Assembly: GCA_017743375.1 (NCBI GenBank)
Contig: JAGHYX010000006.1
Span: 1 to 36,587, forward strand
Source of the DNA: Chloroflexota bacterium
GTDB taxonomy: Bacteria > Chloroflexota > Anaerolineae > J036 > Brachytrichaceae
Reading direction: 5' to 3'
Length of the DNA: 36,587 nt
In this document: in pieces, positions 17,530-25,436 of the stretch
Position numbering within the stretch: position 1 is the stretch's first letter
How the letters are laid out: every line of letters begins with the position of its first letter
Program-made: the position numbers and the translations under genes
Notes under the pieces: model-generated
Database searches by the model: none
Told to the model about the DNA's origin: nothing
What the model saw: only the letters and a program-made list of their open reading frames with translations

Positions 17530-19153
17530 GCGCAATTTGATCCTGGCCGGCTTTATGGGCAGCGGCAAGAGCGCAGTAGGCCGGCTGTGCGCCGAGCGGC
17601 TGGGCATGGACTTTCTAGACACCGACCAGGAGATCGCGCGGCGCGCAGGGATGCCGATCCCCGAGATCTTTGAGCGCTGCGGCGAGGCATACTTTCGCGC
17701 CCAGGAGCGCGCGCTGGTCGCCGAGCTGAGCGCGCGGCGCGGCTGTGTGGTCGCCACCGGCGGCGGCATGGTTGTGGATGACGAGAACCGCGCGGCCCTG
17801 CTCGCTAGCGGGATGGCGGTCTGCCTGACCGCCGCTCCGGAGGTGATCGTCCAGCGCGTGGGAGGGGACTCTGCCGCCCAGCAGCGGCCCATGCTGCGCG
17901 GGGGTGACGTGGCGGGCCGGGTCGCGCAACTGCTCCGCGAACGTGCCCCGAAGTACGCCCAGTTGCATTATCACGTGGACACCTCCCAGCGCAGCCCAGA
18001 TGAAGTCGCCGAGATCGTCTGTGCGCTCTATGCGCGCGAGCAGGCGCGCATCCCCGTGGTGATCCCCCCCGCCGGCGCGCGCTACGACGTGGTGATCGGC
18101 GAAGGGCTGTTGGACGGGCTGGGCTTCATGTTGGCTGGCCGCGGCTGGTCGCCGCCCTTTGCCCTCGTCACCGATGCCGTGGTGGGCGAACACCTCGCCG
18201 GTCGCGCGCAGCGCGCCCTTGCGCGCGCCGGCCTGGAGGCGTTCGTGCACGTCATGCCTGCCGGCGAGGCCGGCAAGACGCTGGCCAGCGTCGAGGCCAT
18301 GTATCGCGCCTTCAGCGCCCACGGCATGGAGCGGAGCAGCGCGGTGATCGCGCTCGGCGGCGGGGTGGTGGGCGACACGGCTGGCTTTGCCGCCGCCACC
18401 TTCCTGCGCGGCGTCCCCTTCGTGCAAGTCCCCACCACGCTCCTGGCGATGGCCGATGCCAGCATTGGCGGCAAGGTGGGGGTGGATACCGAGTTCGGCA
18501 AGAACCTGGTCGGCGCGTTCAAGCAGCCCGAGCTGGTGGTCGCCGATGTCGGCGCGCTTCGGACATTGCCGGTGCGCGAGCTGCGCAGCGGCCTGGCCGA
18601 GGTGATCAAGGCCGGCTTGCTGAGCGGCGGTGAACGCTACGACCGGCTGCGCCGTTTCATCCTGGAGGGCGCGGCCAGCAGCCTGACGATGGCCGAAATC
18701 TTGGCCGACGCGGTTCATCTGAAGCGGATGATCGTAGAGGCCGATCCCTTCGAGCGTGATCGGCGCGCCTTGCTCAACCTGGGGCACACCTTCGGCCATG
18801 GCATCGAGGCATGGAGCGATTTTCGGCTCAGGCACGGCGAGGCGGTGGCGCTGGGCCTGGTGTGCGCGGCGCGCCTTTCGCAGGCGATGGGCCTCTGCGC
18901 CGACGCGCTGGTTGAGGAGGTCATCGGCCTCTTGCGCGCCGCGGGCTTGCCTGTTTCGCTCGGAGAGGTGGCCGATCTGCTGGAAGGCCGTGTATTTGAC
19001 GAAGAGCGCATCTGGCGCTATATGATGAGCGACAAGAAGAAGCGCGCCGGCAAGTTGCGCTTCGTCCTGCTGCGCGCCCCAGGCGACGCATTGGTGTGCG
19101 ACCAGGTAGATGAGCACCTGGCCAGGCAGGCGTTAAGGAGCATCAACCGTTGA
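17522..19153 (+). CDS. aroKB: Fused shikimate kinase / 3-dehydroquinate synthase AroKB (543 aa)
   Basis: Two enzymes in one chain. Residues 1 to about 172 are shikimate kinase: P-loop GFMGSGKS (10-17), DTDQEI for shikimate binding, GEAYFRAQE, and ATGGGMV. Residues from about 178 are dehydroquinate synthase: [12 protein letters not shown], the NAD-binding region with [31 protein letters not shown], and [12 protein letters not shown]. The metal ligands are Glu in [10 protein letters not shown] and the two His of [11 protein letters not shown]. The order is kinase first, as in known AroKB fusions. The steps they catalyse are not consecutive (step 5 and step 2). The ATG overlaps the aroC end; longer frames lie inside aroC. 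Confidence 0.95.
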   Translation: MNERNLILAGFMGSGKSAVGRLCAERLGMDFLDTDQEIARRAGMPIPEIFERCGEAYFRAQERALVAELSARRGCVVATGGGMVVDDENRAALLASGMAVCLTAAPEVIVQRVGGDSAAQQRPMLRGGDVAGRVAQLLRERAPKYAQLHYHVDTSQRSPDEVAEIVCALYAREQARIPVVIPPAGARYDVVIGEGLLDGLGFMLAGRGWSPPFALVTDAVVGEHLAGRAQRALARAGLEAFVHVMPAGEAGKTLASVEAMYRAFSAHGMERSSAVIALGGGVVGDTAGFAAATFLRGVPFVQVPTTLLAMADASIGGKVGVDTEFGKNLVGAFKQPELVVADVGALRTLPVRELRSGLAEVIKAGLLSGGERYDRLRRFILEGAASSLTMAEILADAVHLKRMIVEADPFERDRRALLNLGHTFGHGIEAWSDFRLRHGEAVALGLVCAARLSQAMGLCADALVEEVIGLLRAAGLPVSLGEVADLLEGRVFDEERIWRYMMSDKKKRAGKLRFVLLRAPGDALVCDQVDEHLARQALRSINR

Positions 19154-19593
19154 AGCGCGTGCTCGTGTTACACGGCCCGAACTTAAACCTGCTCGGCTGG
19201 CGTGAGCCAGAGGTTTACGGCCACACCACGCTCGACGAGATCAACCAGCGCTTGCGCGCGCTGGCTGACCAGCGGGGCGCGACGTTGCGCATCGTCCAGT
19301 CGAACCACGAAGGCGCCTTGATTGATGCCATCCACGACGCGCGTGAGTGGGCAGATGGCGTCTTGATCAATCCCGGCGCTTACACGCACACCAGCATCGC
19401 GCTGCGCGACGCGCTCAGCGCGATAGCCAAGCCGTGCGTGGAGGTTCACCTCTCCAACGTCTATCGCCGCGAGCCATTTCGCCATCATTCGTTCATCACG
19501 CCGGTCGCGTTGGGCATTGTCGCCGGCTTTGGCTGGCGCAGCTATATGCTGGGCCTCACCGCGCTGCTGGATGCGCTGGCTGAGCAGGGGTGA
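19150..19593 (+). CDS. aroQ: Type II 3-dehydroquinate dehydratase AroQ (147 aa)
   Basis: Dehydrates 3-dehydroquinate to 3-dehydroshikimate. The whole protein matches the small dodecameric type II family: [70 protein letters not shown], and [11 protein letters not shown]. It lacks nothing compared with the usual about 145 residues. The start is TTG overlapping the aroKB stop (TTGA), with a good AAGGAG at 19135-19140. It is the last gene of the shikimate run. Confidence 0.96.
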   Translation: MKRVLVLHGPNLNLLGWREPEVYGHTTLDEINQRLRALADQRGATLRIVQSNHEGALIDAIHDAREWADGVLINPGAYTHTSIALRDALSAIAKPCVEVHLSNVYRREPFRHHSFITPVALGIVAGFGWRSYMLGLTALLDALAEQG

Positions 19594-19638
19594 ACAACGC
19601 AGCGAGGAGCACAGTCCTTCAGATAGCGAAGCGCGCTT

Positions 19639-20235
19639 ATGGGGGATATAGAGGATGAAGAAGCGCTGATTCGCGCTGCCCAGCGCGGCGATGTGGCATC
19701 GTTCAACCAACTGGTGCTGGCCTATCAAAGCCAGCTCTACAACGTCGCCTATCGCATCCTCGGCGATGCCGCTGCCGCTGCCGACGCGACCCAGGAGGCT
19801 TTCCTCTCGGCCTTCACCCACATCAAGGACTATCGCGGCGGCTCGTTCAAAAGCTGGCTGCTGCGCACGGTGACGAACGCCTGCTTGGACGCGCTGCGCT
19901 ATCAGCGGCGCCGGCCCAGCCGCTCGCTGGAGGCGGAAGATGACGACGAGCGCAGTCTGGCCGAGGTATTGCCGTCGGGAGAGGAAAGCCCAGATAGCGT
20001 CGCTGAGCGCCGCGAGCTGCGTCACCTGATCGCCCGCGCGGCCTTGACGCTGCCGCCCGATCAGCGCATCACGTTCGTGCTGGCGGATGTGCATGGGTTG
20101 AGCTATCAGGAGATCGCCCAGGCGATGAACGTCTCGCTGGGCACGGTGAAGAGCCGGCTGAGCCGCGCGCGCGCCAAGCTGCGCGACGCGCTCCTGGCAC
20201 ATCCGGAACTGTTGCCCGACGAGTTCCGTCAATAA
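19639..20235 (+). CDS. ECF-family RNA polymerase sigma factor (198 aa)
   Basis: Two-domain extracytoplasmic-function sigma factor. The sigma-2 domain holds FNQLVLAYQSQLYNVAYRILGD, DATQEAFLSAFTHI and FKSWLLRTVTNACLDALR. The sigma-4 domain holds LPPDQRITFVLADVHGLSYQEIAQAMNVSLGTVKSRLSRARAKLRD. It resembles the RpoE/SigW-like groups. The gene that follows after nine bases has the layout of an anti-sigma factor, so this is probably a sigma/anti-sigma pair responding to a membrane or envelope signal. The 45-bp gap from aroQ contains no clear terminator. Confidence 0.93.
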   Translation: MGDIEDEEALIRAAQRGDVASFNQLVLAYQSQLYNVAYRILGDAAAAADATQEAFLSAFTHIKDYRGGSFKSWLLRTVTNACLDALRYQRRRPSRSLEAEDDDERSLAEVLPSGEESPDSVAERRELRHLIARAALTLPPDQRITFVLADVHGLSYQEIAQAMNVSLGTVKSRLSRARAKLRDALLAHPELLPDEFRQ

Positions 20236-20244
20236 CCGAGGCGC

Positions 20245-20817
20245 ATGAGCGAAGAAGAGCTGATCTCGGCCTACGTGGATGGGCAACTGAGCGAGGCGGA
20301 GCGGGCGAGCTTTGAGGCGCGCCTGGCGAGTGATCCCGAGCTGCGCCGGCGCGTCTTGGCGACGCGCCTGCTCGTCCGCGAGGCGCGCCAATTGCCGATG
20401 GTTGCGCCGCCTCGCAACTTCATCCTGCCGTTAGATGCCGCGCGCAGGCCCGTCGCCGCTCGCCCGCGCTTCCCGCAATGGGCTTATCGGTTTGGCGCGT
20501 TGGTTGCGACGGTGTTATGCATCGCGCTGATCGTGTGGGACGTTGGCGCGCCGTCGGCGCAGCCGGAGTCGGCCACGCTGCCGGCGCAGCCGGCGGCACA
20601 ACCGCTGCTGCCCGAAGCGCCGGCCAAGGAGCGCCTTGCGCCGTTCGACGCCGAGCCGCGCGCACTCGCACTGCCGGAGTCCACTCCCGCGCAAACGCCA
20701 TCCGCGCCCTCGGCCTCTGCCGAAGGGACATGGGTGACGCCGCCGCGCGTGTTTGCCTTCTTATTGCTGGCGCTGGCCATCGGCCTGGGGATGTTGGGGT
20801 GGGGCAGGCGAGGGTGA
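20245..20817 (+). CDS. Putative membrane anti-sigma factor (190 aa)
   Basis: The N-terminus (MSEEELISAYVDGQLSEAER and FEARLASDPELRRRV) has the form of a cytoplasmic anti-sigma domain. The His-x3-Cys-x2-Cys zinc motif of the ZAS class is absent. A membrane segment lies at about residues 82-98 (FGALVATVLCIALIVWDV), then a Pro/Ala-rich region, then a second hydrophobic segment (FAFLLLALAIGLGMLGW) ending in RRG. Position right behind the ECF gene supports an anti-sigma role. Two membrane passes would put the Pro-rich linker outside the cell, a plausible sensor part. Confidence 0.72.
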   Translation: MSEEELISAYVDGQLSEAERASFEARLASDPELRRRVLATRLLVREARQLPMVAPPRNFILPLDAARRPVAARPRFPQWAYRFGALVATVLCIALIVWDVGAPSAQPESATLPAQPAAQPLLPEAPAKERLAPFDAEPRALALPESTPAQTPSAPSASAEGTWVTPPRVFAFLLLALAIGLGMLGWGRRG

Positions 20818-20829
20818 CGACCTGGGTCG

Positions 20830-21558
20830 CTAGGCCAGTTTGCCCAGTTGGTTGAGCGTCGCGTTGAAGTCCTTGGCGTATGGCGCGTATAGCTCGACCA
20901 TCTCGCCGGTGCGCGGGTGCGGGAAGCGTAACGCTAAGGCGTGCAGCGCCAGCCGGCCCATCAGCGGTTGTTCCTCGTCGCGGCCAGGGCGGTAGTCCGG
21001 CTTGTATTGTGAGAGGAAGATCGGTCGGCCGTCGCCGTAGAGGTCATCCACCGCCACTGGATGGCCGAGCAGGGCAGCGTGGACGCGGATTTGGTGGGTG
21101 CGGCCGGTTTCCGGGCGCGCCTCGACCAAGGCGAAGCGCCGCAGCCGGCGCAGCACGCGGAAGTGGGTGACCGCCGGCTTGCCGCCGACGATGTCCACCA
21201 CCGTGCGGTGGCGGCGGTCGGCATCGGCGCGCAGCGGGGCATCCACGGTGCGCTCGCTCCAGGGTGGGTGGCCCACCAGGATGGCGTGGTAGATCTTGGT
21301 GACATCGCGCTCCTCGAACCGCGCGCTCAGCGCGCGATGAGATGCCTCGTTGCGCGCGAAGACCACGACCCCGCTGGTCTCGCGATCCAGGCGATGGACG
21401 ACCCATAGTCGGCCGACTTGGGCTTCCAACCAGGCGTGCAGATCGGCCTCGTCGGGGCGCGCCGCGTCGTGCACGGTTGCGATGCCGGCCGGCTTGTGCA
21501 CGGCCAGGAGGTCGTCATCCTCGTAGAGATACGTGATGCGCGCGTGCAGGCGCGACAT
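20830..21558 (-). CDS. RluA-family pseudouridine synthase (242 aa)
   Basis: Isomerises uridine in rRNA or tRNA. The conserved catalytic motif HRLDRETSG (residues 55-63, Asp58) is present. LLAVHKPAGIATV precedes it and RPETGRTHQIRVHAALLGHPVAVDDLYGD follows, as in the RluA/RluC/RluD group. There is no S4 domain at the N-terminus, so it resembles RluA-type enzymes rather than RluC or RluD. The target base is not predictable. It starts three bases after the plsY stop and is likely co-transcribed with it. Confidence 0.9.
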   Translation of the reverse strand: MSRLHARITYLYEDDDLLAVHKPAGIATVHDAARPDEADLHAWLEAQVGRLWVVHRLDRETSGVVVFARNEASHRALSARFEERDVTKIYHAILVGHPPWSERTVDAPLRADADRRHRTVVDIVGGKPAVTHFRVLRRLRRFALVEARPETGRTHQIRVHAALLGHPVAVDDLYGDGRPIFLSQYKPDYRPGRDEEQPLMGRLALHALALRFPHPRTGEMVELYAPYAKDFNATLNQLGKLA

Positions 21559-21561
21559 GGC

Positions 21562-22227
21562 TCACTGAGAGGTGGCCGATGAACCGGAGCGAACGGGTGG
21601 GGTGTGGCGCTTGAACCACGACACGCGCTGCTCAGTGCCCGCCCGCAGCCGGGCGATGTTTGGCCGCAGCGCGATGAGGATCAAGCCGAGCACGCCCCAA
21701 CCATAGGCCGCGTACGACCAGTGGGTGATACTCAGGGCGGCGCCGATCGTGTTCGCCAGCGCGACGGTCACGCCGGCCAGGATCGAAGCGATCGAGGCGT
21801 AGCCGCCGACGAAGAGCATCAGCGAGCCGATCACAAACGCCGGCAGGCCGCCCCATGGCCATAGCGCGATGCTGGTGCCGACGGCAGTGGCGCCGCCGGC
21901 GCCGCCGCGAAAGTTCAAAAAGCACGAGGCGTTGTGGCCCAGCACCACGCCAAAGCCGGTCAACGCTTCGGCCCAGCCAGCAGTGCCGGCGATGAGATGC
22001 CGCACCAGCAGCACGGCGACCACGCCCTTCAACACGTCGAGGATGGCTGTGGTGATCCCCGCTGCGAAGCCGGCCGCGCGAAAGACGTTCGTGCCGCCGG
22101 TTCGCCCGCTGCCCACCTGGCGCACGTCCACACCTTTTAGCACTTTGACGATAATCCAGCCAAACGGGATCGAGCCGATGAGATAGCCGACTAGGCCACA
22201 AAGCAATGTGATCATCAGCGCATCCAT
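21562..22227 (-). CDS. plsY: Acyl-phosphate:glycerol-3-phosphate acyltransferase PlsY (221 aa)
   Basis: Integral membrane enzyme for the first acylation of glycerol 3-phosphate in phospholipid synthesis. The family motifs are visible: GYLIGSIPFGWIIVK near the start, VGSGRTGGTNVFRAAG (usually GSGNxGATN), and GHNASCFLNFRGGAGGATAVGT (usually GHxFPxFLxFKGGKGVAT). Several hydrophobic helices alternate with these loops. The ATG at 22227 or the one at 22215 could be the start; a longer frame overlaps the regulator's promoter. It diverges from the DtxR gene with 67 bases between starts. Confidence 0.9.
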   Translation of the reverse strand: MDALMITLLCGLVGYLIGSIPFGWIIVKVLKGVDVRQVGSGRTGGTNVFRAAGFAAGITTAILDVLKGVVAVLLVRHLIAGTAGWAEALTGFGVVLGHNASCFLNFRGGAGGATAVGTSIALWPWGGLPAFVIGSLMLFVGGYASIASILAGVTVALANTIGAALSITHWSYAAYGWGVLGLILIALRPNIARLRAGTEQRVSWFKRHTPPVRSGSSATSQ

Positions 22228-22294
22228 ACGCTCGTTGTATGCTAACACCAGTGGGCCGGATGCGGCGCGCAAGGAGAGTGCTCGGCAGGCGGAT

Positions 22295-22948
22295 ATGTTC
22301 TCTGAGTCAGTCCAGGACTATCTGAAGGCAATTTATCACCTGCATGGGGAGGACGGGCGGGTGACGACAAGCGCGCTCGCCGCCCATCTCAACGTCAGCG
22401 CCGCCTCGGTCACCGGTATGCTCAAGAAGTTGGCCGAGCTGGGCCTGGTGACCTATGAACCGTATCAGGGGGCTGCCCTCACGCCTGCCGGCGAGAAAGC
22501 GGCGCTGGAGGTGATCCGCCACCATCGCTTGATCGAGCTTTATCTGACCAAGGCGATGGGCTACTCGTGGGATCAGGTGCACGCAGAAGCCGAACGGCTG
22601 GAACACGTGATCAGCGAGGACTTTGAGGAGCGCATGGCGACCTTGTTGGGCGACCCCGCCTTCGATCCGCACGGCGACCCGATCCCGACCCGCAGCGGTC
22701 AGGTCGCGTCCAGCTCGCGCCGCACGCTCGCCGAGGCGGATGAGGGCAGCCTGGTGTGCGTCGAGCGAATCCGAGATGAAGACCCCGACTTGCTGCGCGA
22801 GGTCGCCGGCCTGGGGCTATGGCCGCGGACGCGCCTGCTGATCGGGGCGCGGGCCGCGGATGCGTCGCTCACGGTGTACTTCCCCTCCGGCCAGTCCTGC
22901 TCCGTCAGCGCCCGCGTCGCCAGCAGCATCTTCGTCGTCGATCCCTAG
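22295..22948 (+). CDS. DtxR/MntR-family metal-dependent repressor (217 aa)
   Basis: Three-domain Fe/Mn-responsive regulator. The N-terminal winged helix opens with SVQDYLKAIYHLHGEDGRVTT and AAHLNVSAASVTGMLKKLAELGLV. The metal-binding dimerisation domain follows, with HHRLIELYLTKAMGY and HAEAERLEHVISEDFEERM, which carries the His/Glu ligands. A C-terminal FeoA/SH3-like domain is present (LAEADEGSLVCVERI, then GLWPRTRLLIG). The ATG at 22295 is where the family starts. No metal transporter is adjacent in the window, so targets are unknown. Confidence 0.9.
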   Translation: MFSESVQDYLKAIYHLHGEDGRVTTSALAAHLNVSAASVTGMLKKLAELGLVTYEPYQGAALTPAGEKAALEVIRHHRLIELYLTKAMGYSWDQVHAEAERLEHVISEDFEERMATLLGDPAFDPHGDPIPTRSGQVASSSRRTLAEADEGSLVCVERIRDEDPDLLREVAGLGLWPRTRLLIGARAADASLTVYFPSGQSCSVSARVASSIFVVDP

Positions 22949-22954
22949 CTGCGT

Positions 22955-23313
22955 GCCGCACCCCGGGCAAAGCGAAGTGGCTAGGCTCGTGCCCGACCGA
23001 GGCGCTGTGGGATTGCTCGCTCACCATCGCCGGCGCGATCGCGCTCGCTAAGTTGCAAAACCAAGCGAGCTTGCTCGGCTACCACGCCCGCAGCCGCAAG
23101 GTTGAGCAGCCCGCGCTGGCGCTGCGCCGCCTGGCCCGCGAGATCCTCGGTCACCAGGCCGAGATGGACGCGCTGGTGCGCGCCGAGCGCTATCCCGGTC
23201 CGCCGGCCGACCGGCGCCGCTGCGCAGCGTGTGAGTATCGCCGCTTCTGTAACGATGTCTGGCGAAAACCTTCCGGCTTTTCTTACTTTTTGCCGCTTTG
23301 CCCGCGGGCCTAG
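22955..23313 (+). pseudogene. Cas4/PD-(D/E)XK-like C-terminal fragment
   Basis: An open stretch right behind the dtxR stop, without its own start or catalytic domain. From about 23065 it reads GYHARSRKVEQPALALRRLA, then a helical part, then RYPGPPADRRRCAACEYRRFC ending in NDVW. The C-x2-C-x5-C cluster after a PP turn is the hallmark of the C-terminal iron-sulfur motif of Cas4/AddB-type RecB-like nucleases. The upstream nuclease motifs and N-terminal Cys are missing, so it is a remnant at best. An orphan CRISPR-like repeat about 100 bases downstream supports a decayed CRISPR-Cas origin. Confidence 0.45.
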
Positions 23314-23580
23314 GATTGTGGTGTGATCTCGAATGCACAGGAACGTTGCTGTGCCCTTTGAAGGCCGGTGTTAGGGCTTAGATCACCTCACACGACCTTC
23401 GATGAAGGGCGGTTGCAATAGCGAATGGCCGTATGAGGTCGCTGAAACTTTCAGGAGCCGCACCCCCACAACAACCTTAGCAGTTACCCATAAGTGCTTG
23501 GGGGATTGGCAAGCGTGCTATGCATTAGCGGTTCGCGAACCGCCCCCGCCCGGCCTGCGCCTGGTGTAGGCTATGCCACC
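23314..23580. other. Non-coding remnant region with one CRISPR-like repeat
   Basis: About 270 bases between the Cas4-like fragment and the uridine phosphorylase start. Apart from the repeat-like block at 23412-23448 there is no coding signal, terminator or second repeat unit. A frame continues upstream of the phosphorylase ATG (from 23494), but that part has no family similarity. Confidence 0.5.
23412..23448 (+). repeat. Orphan CRISPR-like repeat (37 nt)
   Basis: A 37-nt block starts GTTGCAATAGCGA and ends GGTCGCTGAAAC. GTTGCAAT at one end and GAAAC at the other are typical of 37-nt type I/III repeats of Chloroflexota and Cyanobacteria. The arms AGCGA and TCGCT could form the stem. No second copy lies at repeat-plus-spacer distance on either side, so this is not an array. 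The call rests on form and on the adjacent Cas4-like fragment. Confidence 0.4.
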
Positions 23581-24372
23581 ATGAGCGCAGATCAGCCTCT
23601 GTATCACATCGGGTTTGGCCGGCGCGACCTGGGCGACCCGCCGCCGACGGTCGCGCTGCTGAGCGGCGATCCGGAGCGCGCGCGCCACATCGCCGAGCGC
23701 TACCTGCAGGACGCGCGCAAGCTCTCGGAGAACCGCGGGTTACACAGCTCTGTTGGGCGCTTGCCCAACGGCCGGCCGCTGCTCTCGGCCACCAGCGGGA
23801 TGGGCGCGCCCTCGCTCAGCATCGTGGTCAACGAGCTGGTCCAGGTCGGCATCCGCACCATCATCCGCGTCGGCACCTGCGGCTCCATCCAGTCGCATGT
23901 GCGGCCGGGCAGCGTGGTGATCAGCAGCGCGGCGCTCTGCCGGCAGGGGGCGGCCAACGACATCGCGCCGGTGGAGTATCCGGCGGTCGCCGACCCATTT
24001 CTGACCGTGGCGCTGGCCCAGGCGGCGCGCCGGCTGGGGGTGGAACACCACGTCGGCATCACCGCCAGCGTGGACACCTTCTACGAGGGCCAGGAGCGGG
24101 CGGCCTCGGCCAATCCACACCTGCTGCGCGCCCTGCGCGGGATCACCGAGGAATACCGCCGGCTGAACATCCTCAACTACGAGATGGAGAGCGGCACGCT
24201 GTTCAAGATGGGGGGCGTCTATGGCTTTCGGGCGGCCTGCATCTGCGGCGTGATCGCCCAGCGGACCGAGGGCGAGCAGGTGGTGCTGGAGGCCAAGGCC
24301 GTTGCCGTGGAGAACGCCATCCGCGTCGCACTGGCGGTGGCGGAGGAGGTGGCCGGCGAGGAGGGCATCTGA
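23581..24372 (+). CDS. udp: Uridine phosphorylase-family nucleoside phosphorylase (263 aa)
   Basis: Phosphorolysis of uridine (or a related nucleoside) to base and ribose 1-phosphate. It aligns along its length with Udp: YHIGFGRRDLG, ALLSGDPERARHIA, ATSGMGAPSLSIVVNEL, IRVGTCGSIQ, GITASVDTFYEGQER and NYEMESGTLF. The last two blocks are the substrate-specificity and ribose-binding parts of the uridine type. The ATG at 23581 gives the usual family start. It is a single gene followed by a MITE. Confidence 0.9.
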   Translation: MSADQPLYHIGFGRRDLGDPPPTVALLSGDPERARHIAERYLQDARKLSENRGLHSSVGRLPNGRPLLSATSGMGAPSLSIVVNELVQVGIRTIIRVGTCGSIQSHVRPGSVVISSAALCRQGAANDIAPVEYPAVADPFLTVALAQAARRLGVEHHVGITASVDTFYEGQERAASANPHLLRALRGITEEYRRLNILNYEMESGTLFKMGGVYGFRAACICGVIAQRTEGEQVVLEAKAVAVENAIRVALAVAEEVAGEEGI

Positions 24373-24404
24373 GGGGCTGATCCCGCCGCACAGCGACGCG
24401 ATCA

Positions 24405-24534
24405 GGGTGCGTTCACTATAGGGGCAACATAGCGCGCCTTCCAGGCAGTGGCCAAGGATGCTGTGCCTAATAATTCTTCGCGTTCTCCGCGTCTCCGCGT
24501 GAGATCAGCCTTGCCCCCAACTGTGAACACACCC
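24405..24534. mobile_element. 130-bp MITE-like element with 8-bp target duplication
   Basis: Terminal inverted repeats: the left end is GGGTGCGTTCACTATAGGGG and the right end, on the other strand, is GGGTGTGTTCACAGTTGGGG. The octamer CGCGATCA lies exactly on both sides (24397-24404 and 24535-24542), the sign of insertion by a transposase. The interior carries CGGAGACGCGGAGAACGCGA on the minus strand and the CTGATCTCAC block, also seen at 2180-2275 in inverse orientation. It has no coding capacity, so it must have been moved in trans. Confidence 0.8.
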
Positions 24535-24542
24535 CGCGATCA

Positions 24543-24708
24543 TTAACACTCTCACCGGCTCTTCTTGAGCGAACAAACCGCAGGGCGTGTTGACGAGCTA
24601 CGCGACGGTCCGGCTGCCGGTATCCCTATAGTGGCCTCTGGGAGGCAGCGTGCTTGGCGATATCGGCGAACACGACATGGTGAGTGGTTTGCCTATATAA
24701 TCAAGGGC
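24543..24708. promoter_or_regulatory. Upstream region and -10 box of vapBC
   Basis: TATAAT (24696-24701), with a weak -35-like ACGACA 18 bases upstream, precedes the antitoxin ATG at 24709. The start of transcription would fall within a base or two of the ATG, so the mRNA may be leaderless. The rest of this stretch has no recognised feature; an open frame from 24565 in phase with the antitoxin lacks family similarity. Confidence 0.55.
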
Positions 24709-24999
24709 ATGACGAACCAGGAAAGTATCTTGCGCGATCTACTGGCTCTGCCTCCGGAAGCGCAGAAGATGGTGGTGGATTATATCGCCTATTTACGTCT
24801 TCATTATACTCAAGTATTGCAAGAAGAAACCGAAGCTTTACCAGACCTGCAAGATGAGCCTTTTATCGGTTTATGGCGTGATCGCGCGGATATGACGGAC
24901 AGCGAGGCATGGGTTCGTGATACGAGAACCCGCGAATGGGGTTCGAGAAACCATGAACCGGGACTGAATGCTGATTATAAACAGGGACTAAGTCAGTGA
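24709..24999 (+). CDS. VapB-type antitoxin (96 aa)
   Basis: Starts MTNQESILRDLLALPPEAQK and continues VVDYIAYLRLHY. It has the C-terminal motif EPFIGLWRDRADMTDSEAWVR followed by REW, which is typical of antitoxins paired with PIN toxins in Chloroflexota and Cyanobacteria. It probably binds both its promoter and the VapC active site. The last about 18 residues (after TREW) extend beyond the usual end and are encoded by a GGGTTC/GAACCC-rich repeat stretch. The stop overlaps the toxin GTG (GTGA). The base composition is more AT-rich than the neighbours, suggesting acquisition. Confidence 0.82.
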   Translation: MTNQESILRDLLALPPEAQKMVVDYIAYLRLHYTQVLQEETEALPDLQDEPFIGLWRDRADMTDSEAWVRDTRTREWGSRNHEPGLNADYKQGLSQ

Positions 25000-25400
25000 C
25001 ACAATTTGTCATCATTGACACAGATATCATTATTGATGCTGCTCGCGGTATCAACCAAGCGGTTCACTACCTCCAAAATCTCAAGCGCAGCACTGAATTA
25101 GCTATAAGCGTTATCACAAAAATGGAGTTGATAGTCAGATGTCGTCAAAAGACAGATTTATTTGCTTTGAAAAGATTTCTAAGACACTTTCGAGTGCTTA
25201 TGGTTAATGAGTTAATCTCTGGTAGAGCACTTGAATTACTGCAACAGTATCGGCTGAGTCATGGATTGCTGATCGCAGATGCGTTGATCGCTACCACTGC
25301 TTTGAGTTTGAGCTGTCCACTTGCTTCTAAAAATTATCGAGATTATCGGTTTATTGCCAAACTTCTCCTGTGGCCTTATCCTAAGCAAGCTGCGCTGTAA
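24996..25400 (+). CDS. vapC: VapC-type PIN-domain toxin (134 aa)
   Basis: PIN-domain ribonuclease, expected to cleave tRNA or rRNA when freed from the antitoxin. The acidic residues are in place: D8 and D10 in FVIIDTDIIIDAA, E44 in TKMELIVRC, D95 in LLIADALIATTAL, and the late Asp in KNYRDYRFI. The start is GTG, overlapping the antitoxin stop, as is usual for this pair. The gene is AT-richer than the surroundings. It is intact, so the module is probably functional. Confidence 0.9.
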   Translation: MTQFVIIDTDIIIDAARGINQAVHYLQNLKRSTELAISVITKMELIVRCRQKTDLFALKRFLRHFRVLMVNELISGRALELLQQYRLSHGLLIADALIATTALSLSCPLASKNYRDYRFIAKLLLWPYPKQAAL

Positions 25401-25436
25401 CGATGTGCCTGCGTGAGAGGATAGGCGCCGCGTGTT

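Noticed and set aside
16324-17892. A 522-codon open frame on the minus strand, and similar ones at 17615-19117 and 19183-20391
   Set aside because: They are antisense to well-identified shikimate genes, have low-complexity Arg/Ala/His-rich translations, and show no family motif. They are a side effect of high GC content.
23314-23580. A CRISPR array
   Set aside because: Only one repeat-like block is present; no second copy at the expected spacing on either side.
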